15,437 nt of DNA, from positions 1 to 15,437 of the forward strand of contig CAZGVB010000032.1 in NCBI GenBank assembly GCA_964528825.1, in the 5' to 3' direction. The stretch is from RGIG5612 sp964528825 (GTDB taxonomy: Bacteria; Bacillota; Clostridia; Lachnospirales; Lachnospiraceae). The notes beneath the pieces are model-generated. The model saw only the letters and a list, made by a program, of their open reading frames with translations. It was not told the DNA's origin and made no database searches. This document shows, one piece after another, positions 7,160 through 13,274 of this stretch (its first letter is position 1; each line of letters opens with the position of its first letter). A program made the position numbers and the translations under genes.

Positions 7160-8614
7160 ATGAGATTGAGTATACGTATATTGGAAGACTGGCTCGGTGA
7201 TATGGTCTGTGATGTCAAATGCAAGAGCAGCAAGGCGGATATTGAAGAGATGCGTCTCTATTCGGATGGAACCGTATGCAAGGACAGCATTATATATATA
7301 GGATCGGAAGACAGCATCACAGGCAGCGGCAGGCGCAATATCATATGCAAGCATCAAAATGATATGCTGGTGCTGAGGACGGACGATCTGATAGCAGTCG
7401 CAAATAAGATACAGGATGCTTTCTGTTATTATGCGAAGTGGTTCGCAAGCTGTGAGACGATCATACGCAATAACGGAACACTGAAGAATCTGCTCGATTG
7501 CTCTGTAGATGTATTTCCGACCCCTATCATTGTAGTCGATGCGGCCCAGACCTTTGTAGCCATCTCATCTTCAAAGGCAGACTTTCAGGACAGCACGGAA
7601 TGGAGCGAGGCCACAAAACGCGGAAGCGTTTCGGACAAGGCTCTTATAAATTACAATCTCGAGCATCCCGATGTTTATTCATATAAGCATATATTTGAGG
7701 TAGACCCGAAATATTTCTTTGTTAAAGGATATTGCAAACATATATTTATCAACGGTGCCCGCAGGGCCTCCGTCATATTAAAGGTGCCGGGTGAAGATTA
7801 TTCCAAGGGCAAGCTGCAGATATTCGACATTTTTACAGAACTTATCAAAAGCTGGATCATATCCTGTGAAGGCCCGGGCAACGATTTCAATACAAATTCA
7901 TATTTTGCAAGAGCACTGGAGGGCAACAGTGAGGGAGTGGCAGCGATGATCAGACAGACCGTCCTGTTCAATTGGAAGAAATGCTGTCCAAAGCTGCTGT
8001 TTGTTTTGCGTTCCGCAGGGAAGGAGAACAGGCCATTAGCTCATGCGATAGGCAATCTGACTCACGAGGCCAAGGGTACCTATGCAATGGTCTACAAGAG
8101 CGATGTGGTCATCCTTGTAAACAATGATCTCGTCGACCATGCCGGTTTCAACGGCGCTCTGAATTCCTTCATCAAAAGGCTCAGCTGCTGCGGAGCCGCA
8201 AGCTTTGTTTTCAATGATATGAATATGCTCATGCAAGCATATCGTATAGCCCTCTCTGCATTGGAGGACAATCCTTCCGTCCCCGGCGTGCTCTACCATG
8301 CACAGGATATCTCATTAAGACGCATAGTAAAAATATTAAAAGAGCAGGCAGCCAACACGCTGCAGCATCCTGCCATTGCCATATTGCAGGATTATGACCG
8401 GAAGAACAAGACAGATTTCTATAATACTCTCTTTTGCTATCTGAGAAACGAAAGACGCCATCAGGCCACCGCAGAGGAGCTGTTCGTCCATCGCAATACT
8501 CTCTTTCAGCGCCTTCAAAAAATAGAGGAGCTCCTTCCTGTAGATCTTGACGATCCGCAGGAGCGCTTCCATCTTTTATTTTCTTTTTATCAAAACTATT
8601 TCGGTGAGGAGTAA
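7160..8614 (+). CDS. PucR/CdaR-family transcriptional regulator
   Basis: This 484-residue protein ends in the PucR-type helix-turn-helix (HTH_30). The segment FYNTLFCYLRNERRHQATAE (from about 420), then ELFVHRNTLFQRLQKIEELL, carries the hallmark 'HRNTL..RL.KIEELL' at about 444-457, followed by DLDDPQERFHLLFSFYQNYF, the standard family end. The N-terminal part (about 1-115) has no motif I recognise. Around 125-145, FPTPIIVVDAAQTFVAISS resembles the core of a PAS/GAF-like sensory domain. Family members act as activators or repressors of catabolic genes (purine, sugar-acid, proline use) that often lie next to them. GCGAGG lies about 9 bases before the chosen ATG. It is divergent from the liv operon and immediately upstream of COG2407 copy 2, so it probably controls both. 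The effector is unknown. Confidence 0.85.
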   Translation: MRLSIRILEDWLGDMVCDVKCKSSKADIEEMRLYSDGTVCKDSIIYIGSEDSITGSGRRNIICKHQNDMLVLRTDDLIAVANKIQDAFCYYAKWFASCETIIRNNGTLKNLLDCSVDVFPTPIIVVDAAQTFVAISSSKADFQDSTEWSEATKRGSVSDKALINYNLEHPDVYSYKHIFEVDPKYFFVKGYCKHIFINGARRASVILKVPGEDYSKGKLQIFDIFTELIKSWIISCEGPGNDFNTNSYFARALEGNSEGVAAMIRQTVLFNWKKCCPKLLFVLRSAGKENRPLAHAIGNLTHEAKGTYAMVYKSDVVILVNNDLVDHAGFNGALNSFIKRLSCCGAASFVFNDMNMLMQAYRIALSALEDNPSVPGVLYHAQDISLRRIVKILKEQAANTLQHPAIAILQDYDRKNKTDFYNTLFCYLRNERRHQATAEELFVHRNTLFQRLQKIEELLPVDLDDPQERFHLLFSFYQNYFGEE

Positions 8615-8625
8615 GACATCTCCTA

Positions 8626-8646
8626 TGTGCTTGCTGCACAGTTTTT
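8626..8646 (+). terminator. Weak terminator after the pucR-type gene
   Basis: TGTGC (8626-8630) and GCACA (8636-8640) form a 5-bp stem with a 5-base loop, then G and TTTTT (8642-8646). It starts 11 bases after the stop codon. The stem is short, so termination may be partial. Confidence 0.4.
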
Positions 8647-8706
8647 CATTCCATCTGTAAGTTAAATACTGTTCGCGTTTAATATGGTCTGCAGAAATGC
8701 TTGCCA

Positions 8707-8712
8707 TATAAT
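8707..8712 (+). promoter_or_regulatory. Candidate -10 element for COG2407 copy 2
   Basis: An exact TATAAT lies about 190 bases before the copy 2 start. The best -35 match at normal spacing is poor (TGGTCT, 8685-8690, 16 bases away), which suggests activator dependence. The expected start of transcription, about 7 bases downstream, falls just before the palindrome at 8721-8745. Confidence 0.4.
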
Positions 8713-8720
8713 AGCCATAA

Positions 8721-8745
8721 GGCAGGCAGATAACTACTGCCTGCC
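8721..8745. promoter_or_regulatory. Perfect 9-9 palindrome at the predicted transcription start (operator or 5' hairpin)
   Basis: GGCAGGCAG (8721-8729), 7 bases, then CTGCCTGCC (8737-8745) form a perfect GC-rich inverted repeat in an otherwise AT-richer stretch. Outer arms GCCATAT (8703-8709) and ATATGGC (8749-8755) extend the symmetry and cover the TATAAT. No T-run follows on either strand, so it is not a usual terminator. Its place fits a repressor operator, or a stem at the 5' end of the copy 2 message. Confidence 0.6.
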
Positions 8746-8779
8746 AAAATATGGCCACGCAAAGCAGATATGCTCCCGC

Positions 8780-8798
8780 GATATGCTTAGTGCATATC
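8780..8798. repeat. Inverted repeat in the copy 2 leader
   Basis: GATATGC (8780-8786) and GCATATC (8792-8798) form a perfect 7-bp inverted repeat with a 5-base loop. A further direct copy of GATATGC lies at 8767-8773. This could be a binding site or a second leader stem. Confidence 0.45.
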
Positions 8799-8830
8799 CC
8801 TGCATAAAGACCTTGCAGAGCCTTAGTAAA

Positions 8831-8891
8831 AAGCAAAGACTGCGGTGCCGCTCAGGATACCACCCGAAGCAAAGACTATGGTGCCGCTCAG
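8831..8891 (+). repeat. 25-bp direct repeat, 36-bp period, abutting the copy 2 ribosome binding site
   Basis: Two copies, 8831-8855 and 8867-8891, match at 23 of 25 bases: AAGCAAAGACT, then GC or AT, then GGTGCCGCTCAG. They are separated by 11 bases. The second copy ends 3 bases before the GGAGG of copy 2. The short frame through them has no protein features, so a leader duplication is more likely than coding repeats. Confidence 0.7.
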
Positions 8892-8903
8892 ATGGAGGAA
8901 AAA

Positions 8904-10436
8904 ATGATCTCAAGCTGTATGAATACCAAGCTCAATGTAAGACCTGTATTTGTAATGTTTGCTCACAAATATTACTATGAGGGACCTTGCCGCATGGCAG
9001 GCGGTGATGCGATAAAGCCCGGCTTTGATGAAATAATGAACGGTCATATCATCCAGGGCAATATGGCGCAGATAAAACAATTCATGCCCGATTGCGTCAA
9101 TCTGCTTGATATGGTAACCATAGAAGTGACGGATGATTGGGACATTAAGGAGGAGTATTTTGATACCCTGCTGAAGGGGCGCGAGGAGACTGACGTATAT
9201 CTTGCAAGCAATACCTTCGGTGCCGATGCAGTATTCAATGAGTTCTGCATCCGGGCCAACAAGCCTGTAGTCATCCTGCCCAATATATGGAATCCCGCAA
9301 AGAGCGGCTATTTATATAATATGAATGTGGATGTATATACCGAGCTCACATGGGAGGATACGGTAAAGCGCATTAAAAACTTTGCCGTAAGAAAAGCCAT
9401 CGCAAAATCCAATATCTTGCTGGTGCCGCGGTTTAATTATGATATGCCGAAAGCGGGAGCTACAGATACATTCGTCGACCTCAATGCGGTAACCGCACTT
9501 CTGGGGACACATTTTCGCACGGTCAACCTTCATGAGCTGCTCGATTATATGAAGCCTCTTTCACCGGACGGCAATTATACCACCCCCGGCCGTATCACTC
9601 CGAATATCACCAATGAAGAGATACAAGAATGCATGGCCGCGGCAAAGGAGCTTATCGCGGGCGCACAGGAGACCGAGATAGAAGAGGAGTTCGTCGTCAG
9701 ATCATTGATCGCGAATAAGACCGTATTAAAGACAATGGATCATTATGACTGCAACGCTGTCGTTATTCCATGCCCGGACTGCTGCTCAACGCGAAGAATG
9801 AATCAGGAGAAGTTCACTTTTTGCCTGAACCATTCCTTAAATATCGAAATGGGATTGCCGTCCACCTGTGAATATGACGTTGCCTCGGCAGTGACGATGC
9901 TTGCACTGATCGCTATATCGGGCAAAGCCCCCTATATGGGCAATACTCTGCCACTGGTCTTTGATGATGAAAAATCTCTTGCAAGACAGATCGCGAAATC
10001 GCTGCCCGAGGAAGATATCAAGAACCTTCTCGGCATGGACAATCTCTATATGGTCGCTCATTCGACGCCGAACAGGAAATTCAAAGGAATCAATGCAGAG
10101 CCGATGTCCTATGCTCTTCGTCACTTTGCTTACGATCAGGGCTTTGGCGCATGCATGAGACATGACTTCAATGAGGATAAGGGGCAGATCATTACCCTTG
10201 CGAAATTCAGCGGTGACCTCAAACGTCTTTTTATCGGAAAGGGCACCATCGTGCAAAGCTTCGGATACAAGCTCAATAATTGCAACGGCGGCTTTGTATT
10301 TCGTGTTGAGGATCAAAAAGCCTTTTACAGAGCACAATGCACATGCGGTCTGCATCTGCCGCTCGTATTCGGAGATATCACACAGGAGCTCGGAATGCTT
10401 GCGGAAAGCTACGGCATAGAGCCGCTGTTTGTCTGA
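8904..10436 (+). CDS. L-fucose isomerase-like (COG2407) protein, copy 2
   Basis: This 510-residue paralogue of the protein at 225-1754 appears, by eye, to be about half identical to it along the whole length. Shared blocks are HKYYYEGPCRMAGGDA (21-36), LPNIWNP (125-131), CPDCC (290-294), FCLN (306-309), QIITLAKFSGD (428-438) and the end GLHLPLVFGD (482-491). Unlike copy 1 it keeps the usual family residues Glu323 and Asp325 in TCEYD (321-325), and His484, which aligns from memory with E. coli FucI ligand His528. A metal-dependent aldose-ketose isomerase activity is therefore more plausible here. The ATG at 8904 is chosen because GGAGG (8894-8898) lies 5 bases upstream; the in-frame ATG at 8892 overlaps that site. 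It follows the PucR-type gene and a structured leader, and leads an operon with the next two genes. The substrate is unknown. Confidence 0.82.
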   Translation: MISSCMNTKLNVRPVFVMFAHKYYYEGPCRMAGGDAIKPGFDEIMNGHIIQGNMAQIKQFMPDCVNLLDMVTIEVTDDWDIKEEYFDTLLKGREETDVYLASNTFGADAVFNEFCIRANKPVVILPNIWNPAKSGYLYNMNVDVYTELTWEDTVKRIKNFAVRKAIAKSNILLVPRFNYDMPKAGATDTFVDLNAVTALLGTHFRTVNLHELLDYMKPLSPDGNYTTPGRITPNITNEEIQECMAAAKELIAGAQETEIEEEFVVRSLIANKTVLKTMDHYDCNAVVIPCPDCCSTRRMNQEKFTFCLNHSLNIEMGLPSTCEYDVASAVTMLALIAISGKAPYMGNTLPLVFDDEKSLARQIAKSLPEEDIKNLLGMDNLYMVAHSTPNRKFKGINAEPMSYALRHFAYDQGFGACMRHDFNEDKGQIITLAKFSGDLKRLFIGKGTIVQSFGYKLNNCNGGFVFRVEDQKAFYRAQCTCGLHLPLVFGDITQELGMLAESYGIEPLFV

Positions 10437-10465
10437 CCCCTCCGGATATAAAATATAGATATCAA

Positions 10466-10894
10466 ATGGACAATATAAGAGAACAAATAAAAAAGAAGGT
10501 CCTTGCAAATGCCGATATGGCGTCGCGAAAGGCAGATCTCATCCTGAACGATCCTATGCCGTCTCTGCATACCGTGCAGGAAAATATACGTGACTACGTC
10601 TATATAAAATTTTTGCTTGACCCTGCGGACAGGTCCAAGCATACGCTCAATGATCTGGCGCAGATGAGCATTGACAGGACGATCCTGCTCGGACTGCCTA
10701 TAGCCAAGGAATCTGAGGTGGCTACCACATGCGGGAGCGCAGGAAGCGCTCCCATGAAGATAGCTCTTTTGTTAAACAACCTTTGCAAGGACCTTAAGAT
10801 TAAGATCGATCCCAGAAAGCTCGGTATGGTCAGGGATACCGATGAGCTGGGCGTCTTGGTCTATGATTCTCTAATATCAGAACGCAGCTCATAA
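10466..10894 (+). CDS. Small protein with an acyl-carrier-like C-terminal half
   Basis: This 142-residue soluble protein has no firmly recognised family. The N-terminal half (1-85) is predicted by eye to be helical and charged. The C-terminal part, from CGSAGSAPMKIALLLNNL (89-106) through CKDLKIKIDPRKLG (107-120) to DTDELGVLVYDSL (124-136), has the spacing of acyl carrier protein helices II to IV. In ACPs, D-S-L-x-x-V-E-L is followed by a helix, 'F.I.I...', and a closing 'T...L...I'. Ser94 in GSAPMK would then sit at the phosphopantetheine position. The motif is not canonical (no D-S-L there), so modification is uncertain. It lies 29 bp after copy 2 with no strong ribosome binding site at the ATG 10466, and upstream of the SufE-like gene. 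It could instead be an unrelated small helical protein. Confidence 0.6.
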   Translation: MDNIREQIKKKVLANADMASRKADLILNDPMPSLHTVQENIRDYVYIKFLLDPADRSKHTLNDLAQMSIDRTILLGLPIAKESEVATTCGSAGSAPMKIALLLNNLCKDLKIKIDPRKLGMVRDTDELGVLVYDSLISERSS

Positions 10895-11011
10895 ACAAAT
10901 ATGTCTCGCAAGCTGCGCCTCACTTGCCCGCTATTCGCACCTGCATGCGAGGGCTCAAGGCGCTCACATGAAGAATTTTTGATCCATTCTACAGATAAAA
11001 GCCTAAGCATT

Positions 11012-11413
11012 ATGGATATGGAAGATGTTCAAACAGAAATAATAAATGATCTGAAGGATCTGGATGATGTGCTCGCAAGGAGTGACTTTCTTATAATGTG
11101 CGGAGCCTCCTATAAGGGCATCCCAGAAGACAAGAGACTGGAGTGTGACCTTATAAAAGATTGCCAAACAATGACCTGGGTTCATACGGGCTTGCAGGAC
11201 GGCATTTTTACGATTGCCGCAGACAGTCATTCTATGCTTATAAAAGGGGCTCTTTTTCTTATCACCGAGATATATGATCAACGGCCCATACAGCTTGTCC
11301 GTGACTTTGAATGTTCACTTATACATCTGTCCGAATTCAAAGAGCTGTTTACGGCAGATCAGCTGCGCACCATGCGGCATATCGTAGATTCTATAAGCGT
11401 CACCGCAAGTTGA
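11012..11413 (+). CDS. SufE-like sulfur acceptor protein
   Basis: This 133-residue protein matches the SufE/CsdE family, which takes persulfide sulfur from a cysteine desulfurase and hands it on, usually for iron-sulfur cluster assembly. KDCQTMTWVHTGLQDGIF (49-66) aligns with the family core 'GCQSQVW...DG'. The active cysteine is Cys51, the same number as in E. coli SufE when the ATG at 11012 is used. DSHSMLIKGALFLITEIYDQ (71-90) matches 'DSDA.IVKGLIA.....Y.', and the end FTADQLRTMRHIVDSI (113-128) matches the last helix. The frame is open back to an ATG at 10901, but those 37 extra residues are not SufE-like and have no ribosome binding site; ATG 11018 is also possible. No SufS, SufU or SufBCD gene is present. 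The position downstream of COG2407 copy 2 and the ACP-like gene suggests a dedicated pathway role. Confidence 0.82.
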   Translation: MDMEDVQTEIINDLKDLDDVLARSDFLIMCGASYKGIPEDKRLECDLIKDCQTMTWVHTGLQDGIFTIAADSHSMLIKGALFLITEIYDQRPIQLVRDFECSLIHLSEFKELFTADQLRTMRHIVDSISVTAS

Positions 11414-11521
11414 TCGCCCGCAAGCCATCTCATACCGGCAAACCTTGGCGCTGCAATGCGTGATGATATGCTGCAACTGACAGCAGCGGGGCTTTCGCCC
11501 AAACGAGCACACTCGCAGTGA

Positions 11522-11560
11522 CGCACGCTCGTCTCGCATGCTCCTCTCACATGTGCCTCT
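11522..11560. repeat. Short tandem repeat of a 13-bp unit at the 3' end of the AIRS-like gene
   Basis: There are three diverged 13-bp copies: CGCACGCTCGTCT, CGCATGCTCCTCT and CACATGTGCCTCT. They run up to the stop codon of the minus-strand gene. The unit length is the same as in the larger array at 12148-12329, but the consensus differs. The surrounding stretch 11414-11559, between two convergent genes, shows no clear terminator. Confidence 0.4.
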
Positions 11561-12135
11561 CACAGCTTTCTTTTGCGGTCTGCTATATCGCTCTGCTGCC
11601 TTTCGGGAGGCGTTAGGAATCTTTCACCATCCTGTGAGATGACAACGCGAGACTTTTCTTTGCATGTATGGCCGATATCCGCATACAAAAACAGGTCCGT
11701 CTCCTCTTTCAGGTCCCCAGCGATCTCATAGGTCACCTTGCCGTCTTTACCAAGGATATCATCTACCGTGAGATAGCATCCCTTTGAAGAACATTCATAA
11801 GGACTCTCTGCAAACAGCTCCAACATCTCTATCACTTCCTGCCTTATGTAAATATCTTCCAGAGATATCTCCATGCCGGTGCCGAGTACCTCGCCCATTT
11901 CCCAAAGAGCCGCAAAGAGACCGCCCTCGCCTATCTCTGCAGAATATATTATGCGCTCGCCCTGCGGTGCCGTAATAAGCATCTCATCTGCTATAGCCTC
12001 AAACCTCTCTAAGAAGAATTTCGGAAACCTGTGCTCCTCAACGATCTGTGCCTTTTCCTTATATAGTTTGTATGCCGTCTCAAATCCGAGCGGTCCGAAT
12101 ATCTTTATCGACGTTATTCCTATTGCTGATTTCAT
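11560..12135 (-). CDS. AIR synthase-related protein, C-terminal domain only (HypE/PurM-like)
   Basis: This 191-residue protein resembles the C-terminal domain of the AIR synthase/HypE/SelD/ThiL superfamily. The best block is AEIGEGGLFAALWEMGEVLG, then TGMEISLEDIYIRQEVIEML (about 66-105). It mirrors the HypE-like 'HDVTEGGVFGALWELAEASGVGLEV...IPI..ET..I'. The His-Asp-Val-Thr of HypE-like proteins is replaced by Ser-Ala-Glu-Ile. The N-terminal domain that binds ATP in full-length members (about 330 residues) is absent: the frame starts at the ATG 12135 with GGGG just upstream, and the DNA beyond is the tandem repeat array. It may be a natural stand-alone form, a regulatory relic or a truncated gene. 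It is transcribed with nth and mfd, convergent with the SufE-like gene. Confidence 0.65.
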   Translation of the reverse strand: MKSAIGITSIKIFGPLGFETAYKLYKEKAQIVEEHRFPKFFLERFEAIADEMLITAPQGERIIYSAEIGEGGLFAALWEMGEVLGTGMEISLEDIYIRQEVIEMLELFAESPYECSSKGCYLTVDDILGKDGKVTYEIAGDLKEETDLFLYADIGHTCKEKSRVVISQDGERFLTPPERQQSDIADRKRKL

Positions 12136-12147
12136 TTCCCCACGCCT

Positions 12148-12329
12148 TTATATTTAGTCCTCATTCTTTGACCTTACACTTCAGCCTTGCACTTCGTCCT
12201 TATGCCTCGGACTTGCACTTCGTCCCTATACTTTGACCTTACACTTTGGCCTTGTACTTCGGCCTTATGCCTCGGACTTACACTTTGACCTTACACTTCG
12301 GCCTTACACTTCGCCATTATGCTTTGATC
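12148..12329. repeat. Tandem array: 14 copies of a 13-bp unit
   Basis: Fourteen uninterrupted 13-bp units (182 bp) follow the plus-strand consensus TTACACTTYGRCC. Examples are TTACACTTCAGCC (12174), TTGCACTTCGTCC (12187 and 12213), TTATGCCTCGGAC (12200 and 12265), TTACACTTTGACC (12278) and TTACACTTCGGCC (12291). The end units are the most diverged. The variant TTATGCCTCGGAC recurs after 65 bp (5 units), which suggests growth by block duplication. Because 13 is not a multiple of 3 and stops occur, it is not coding. It fills most of the 274-bp gap between the nth stop and the AIRS-like start and is probably within their shared transcript. Confidence 0.9.
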
Positions 12330-12409
12330 ATCTTCCCCATGCTTTTTTCTTCGTCACTTATCTTCCGACCTGTACCATTGCAATATGCTCTTTCCTGCAT
12401 TCGGGCTTA

Positions 12410-13075
12410 TCAATCCTCTCTGCCGGGGCAATATTCTCTCAAAAAGCAATCCTTGCATTTCGGGCATCTTGCCTTGCATATGCTCCTGCCGTGATCTATG
12501 AGCTGACGGTTCCATGAGATCCAATGATCCCGGGGAAGGCATCCCTCCAGATACATCTCTGCCTTTTGCGGATCCGTACTATCCGTAAGTCCCAGCTTTC
12601 TCGAGATCCTGCCGACATGAGTATCCACCACGATGCTCGGGATGTTATATATATTTCCGCGGATAACATTTGCGGTCTTTCTTCCGACGCCTGCAAGCGA
12701 TGTCAAGCTGTCTATATCGGACGGCACCTGTCCGTTATATTCAGAAAGCAGCTTCTTTGCTGTAAGGATGATATTTTTCGCCTTATTATGATAGAAGCCG
12801 ACAGCCCTTATATCGTTCTCCAGCTCTCCTATATCTGCCGATGCGAATGCCTCCATGCTCGGATATTTTTCAAACAGCTCCTTCGTTACGATATTTACTC
12901 TCGCATCCGTACATTGCGCGCTCAAAATAGTCGCCACCAGCAGCTGCCATGCATCCTCATGCTCAAGCCATATCCTGCCCTGCTTCCCGTAATGCTCATC
13001 AAGCAGGCTAAGTATCTTATTTATTCTCTCCTTCTCGCTGTCTTTATCCTGTCCCCGGCTCGTTTTTTTGCTCAT
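12410..13075 (-). CDS. nth: Endonuclease III (DNA glycosylase/AP lyase)
   Basis: This 221-residue base-excision repair enzyme removes oxidised pyrimidines and cuts at abasic sites. Seen in the sequence are LLVATILSAQCTDARVN (45-61), the helix-hairpin-helix LAGVGRKTANV (127-137) with catalytic Lys133, catalytic Asp151 in VVDTHVGRISRKLGL (149-163), and the iron-sulfur cluster set Cys200-X6-Cys207-X2-Cys210-X5-Cys216. Everything needed for activity is present and the length is normal. The start at 13075 (MSKKTSRGQD) lies next to the scaffold gap. After merging the 55-bp overlap across the gap, AAAGGCGAGAG precedes the ATG and the distance to the mfd stop shrinks to about 44 bp, giving an mfd-nth operon. 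Confidence 0.95.
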   Translation of the reverse strand: MSKKTSRGQDKDSEKERINKILSLLDEHYGKQGRIWLEHEDAWQLLVATILSAQCTDARVNIVTKELFEKYPSMEAFASADIGELENDIRAVGFYHNKAKNIILTAKKLLSEYNGQVPSDIDSLTSLAGVGRKTANVIRGNIYNIPSIVVDTHVGRISRKLGLTDSTDPQKAEMYLEGCLPRDHWISWNRQLIDHGRSICKARCPKCKDCFLREYCPGRED

Positions 13076-13079
13076 CTCA

Positions 13080-13179
13080 NNNNNNNNNNNNNNNNNNNNN
13101 NNNNNNNNNNNNNNNNNNNNNNNNNNNNNNNNNNNNNNNNNNNNNNNNNNNNNNNNNNNNNNNNNNNNNNNNNNNNNNN
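13080..13179. other. Scaffold gap (100 N) with duplicated flanks
   Basis: Exactly 100 N separate two sequence blocks. The 55 bases before it (13025-13079) and the 55 after it (13180-13234) are identical. 100 N is a usual placeholder for unknown size, and 55 is a usual assembler k-mer length, so the contigs most likely overlap by 55 bp and no sequence is missing. Confidence 0.9.
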
Positions 13180-13234
13180 TCTCTCCTTCTCGCTGTCTTT
13201 ATCCTGTCCCCGGCTCGTTTTTTTGCTCATCTCA
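13180..13234. repeat. Duplicate of the nth 5' end, probable assembly artefact
   Basis: This is identical over 55 bp to 13025-13079 and so repeats, on the minus strand, the nth start codon and its first codons. It is most simply the same DNA counted twice at a contig end and should not be annotated as a second nth fragment. Confidence 0.85.
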
Positions 13235-13274
13235 TCTCTCGCCTTTTGTATGACTACACGATTACTCGTCTACA

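Noticed and set aside
8721..8745. Terminator of the pucR-type gene
   Set aside because: The hairpin is strong, but A-rich sequence follows instead of a T-run, and it lies just after a TATAAT.
8684..8980. 98-aa frame across the 25-bp direct repeat, with KQRL..CRS twice
   Set aside because: The repeat period is a multiple of 3 by chance; the frame overlaps the start of copy 2 and has no ribosome binding site or family match.
9837..10508. 223-aa minus-strand frame opposite COG2407 copy 2
   Set aside because: Antisense shadow; copy 2 is well supported by its paralogue and family motifs, and this frame resembles nothing.
10901..11011. 37-residue N-terminal extension of the SufE-like protein
   Set aside because: Not SufE-like, no ribosome binding site; the start at 11012 gives the normal length and puts the active Cys at 51.
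12148..12329. CRISPR array
   Set aside because: Units are 13 bp, head to tail, without spacers, and no cas genes are present.
12233..12517. Plus-strand frames with repeated peptides over the 13-bp array
   Set aside because: Open only because of the tandem repeat; the unit is not a multiple of 3 and the frames run into nth antisense.
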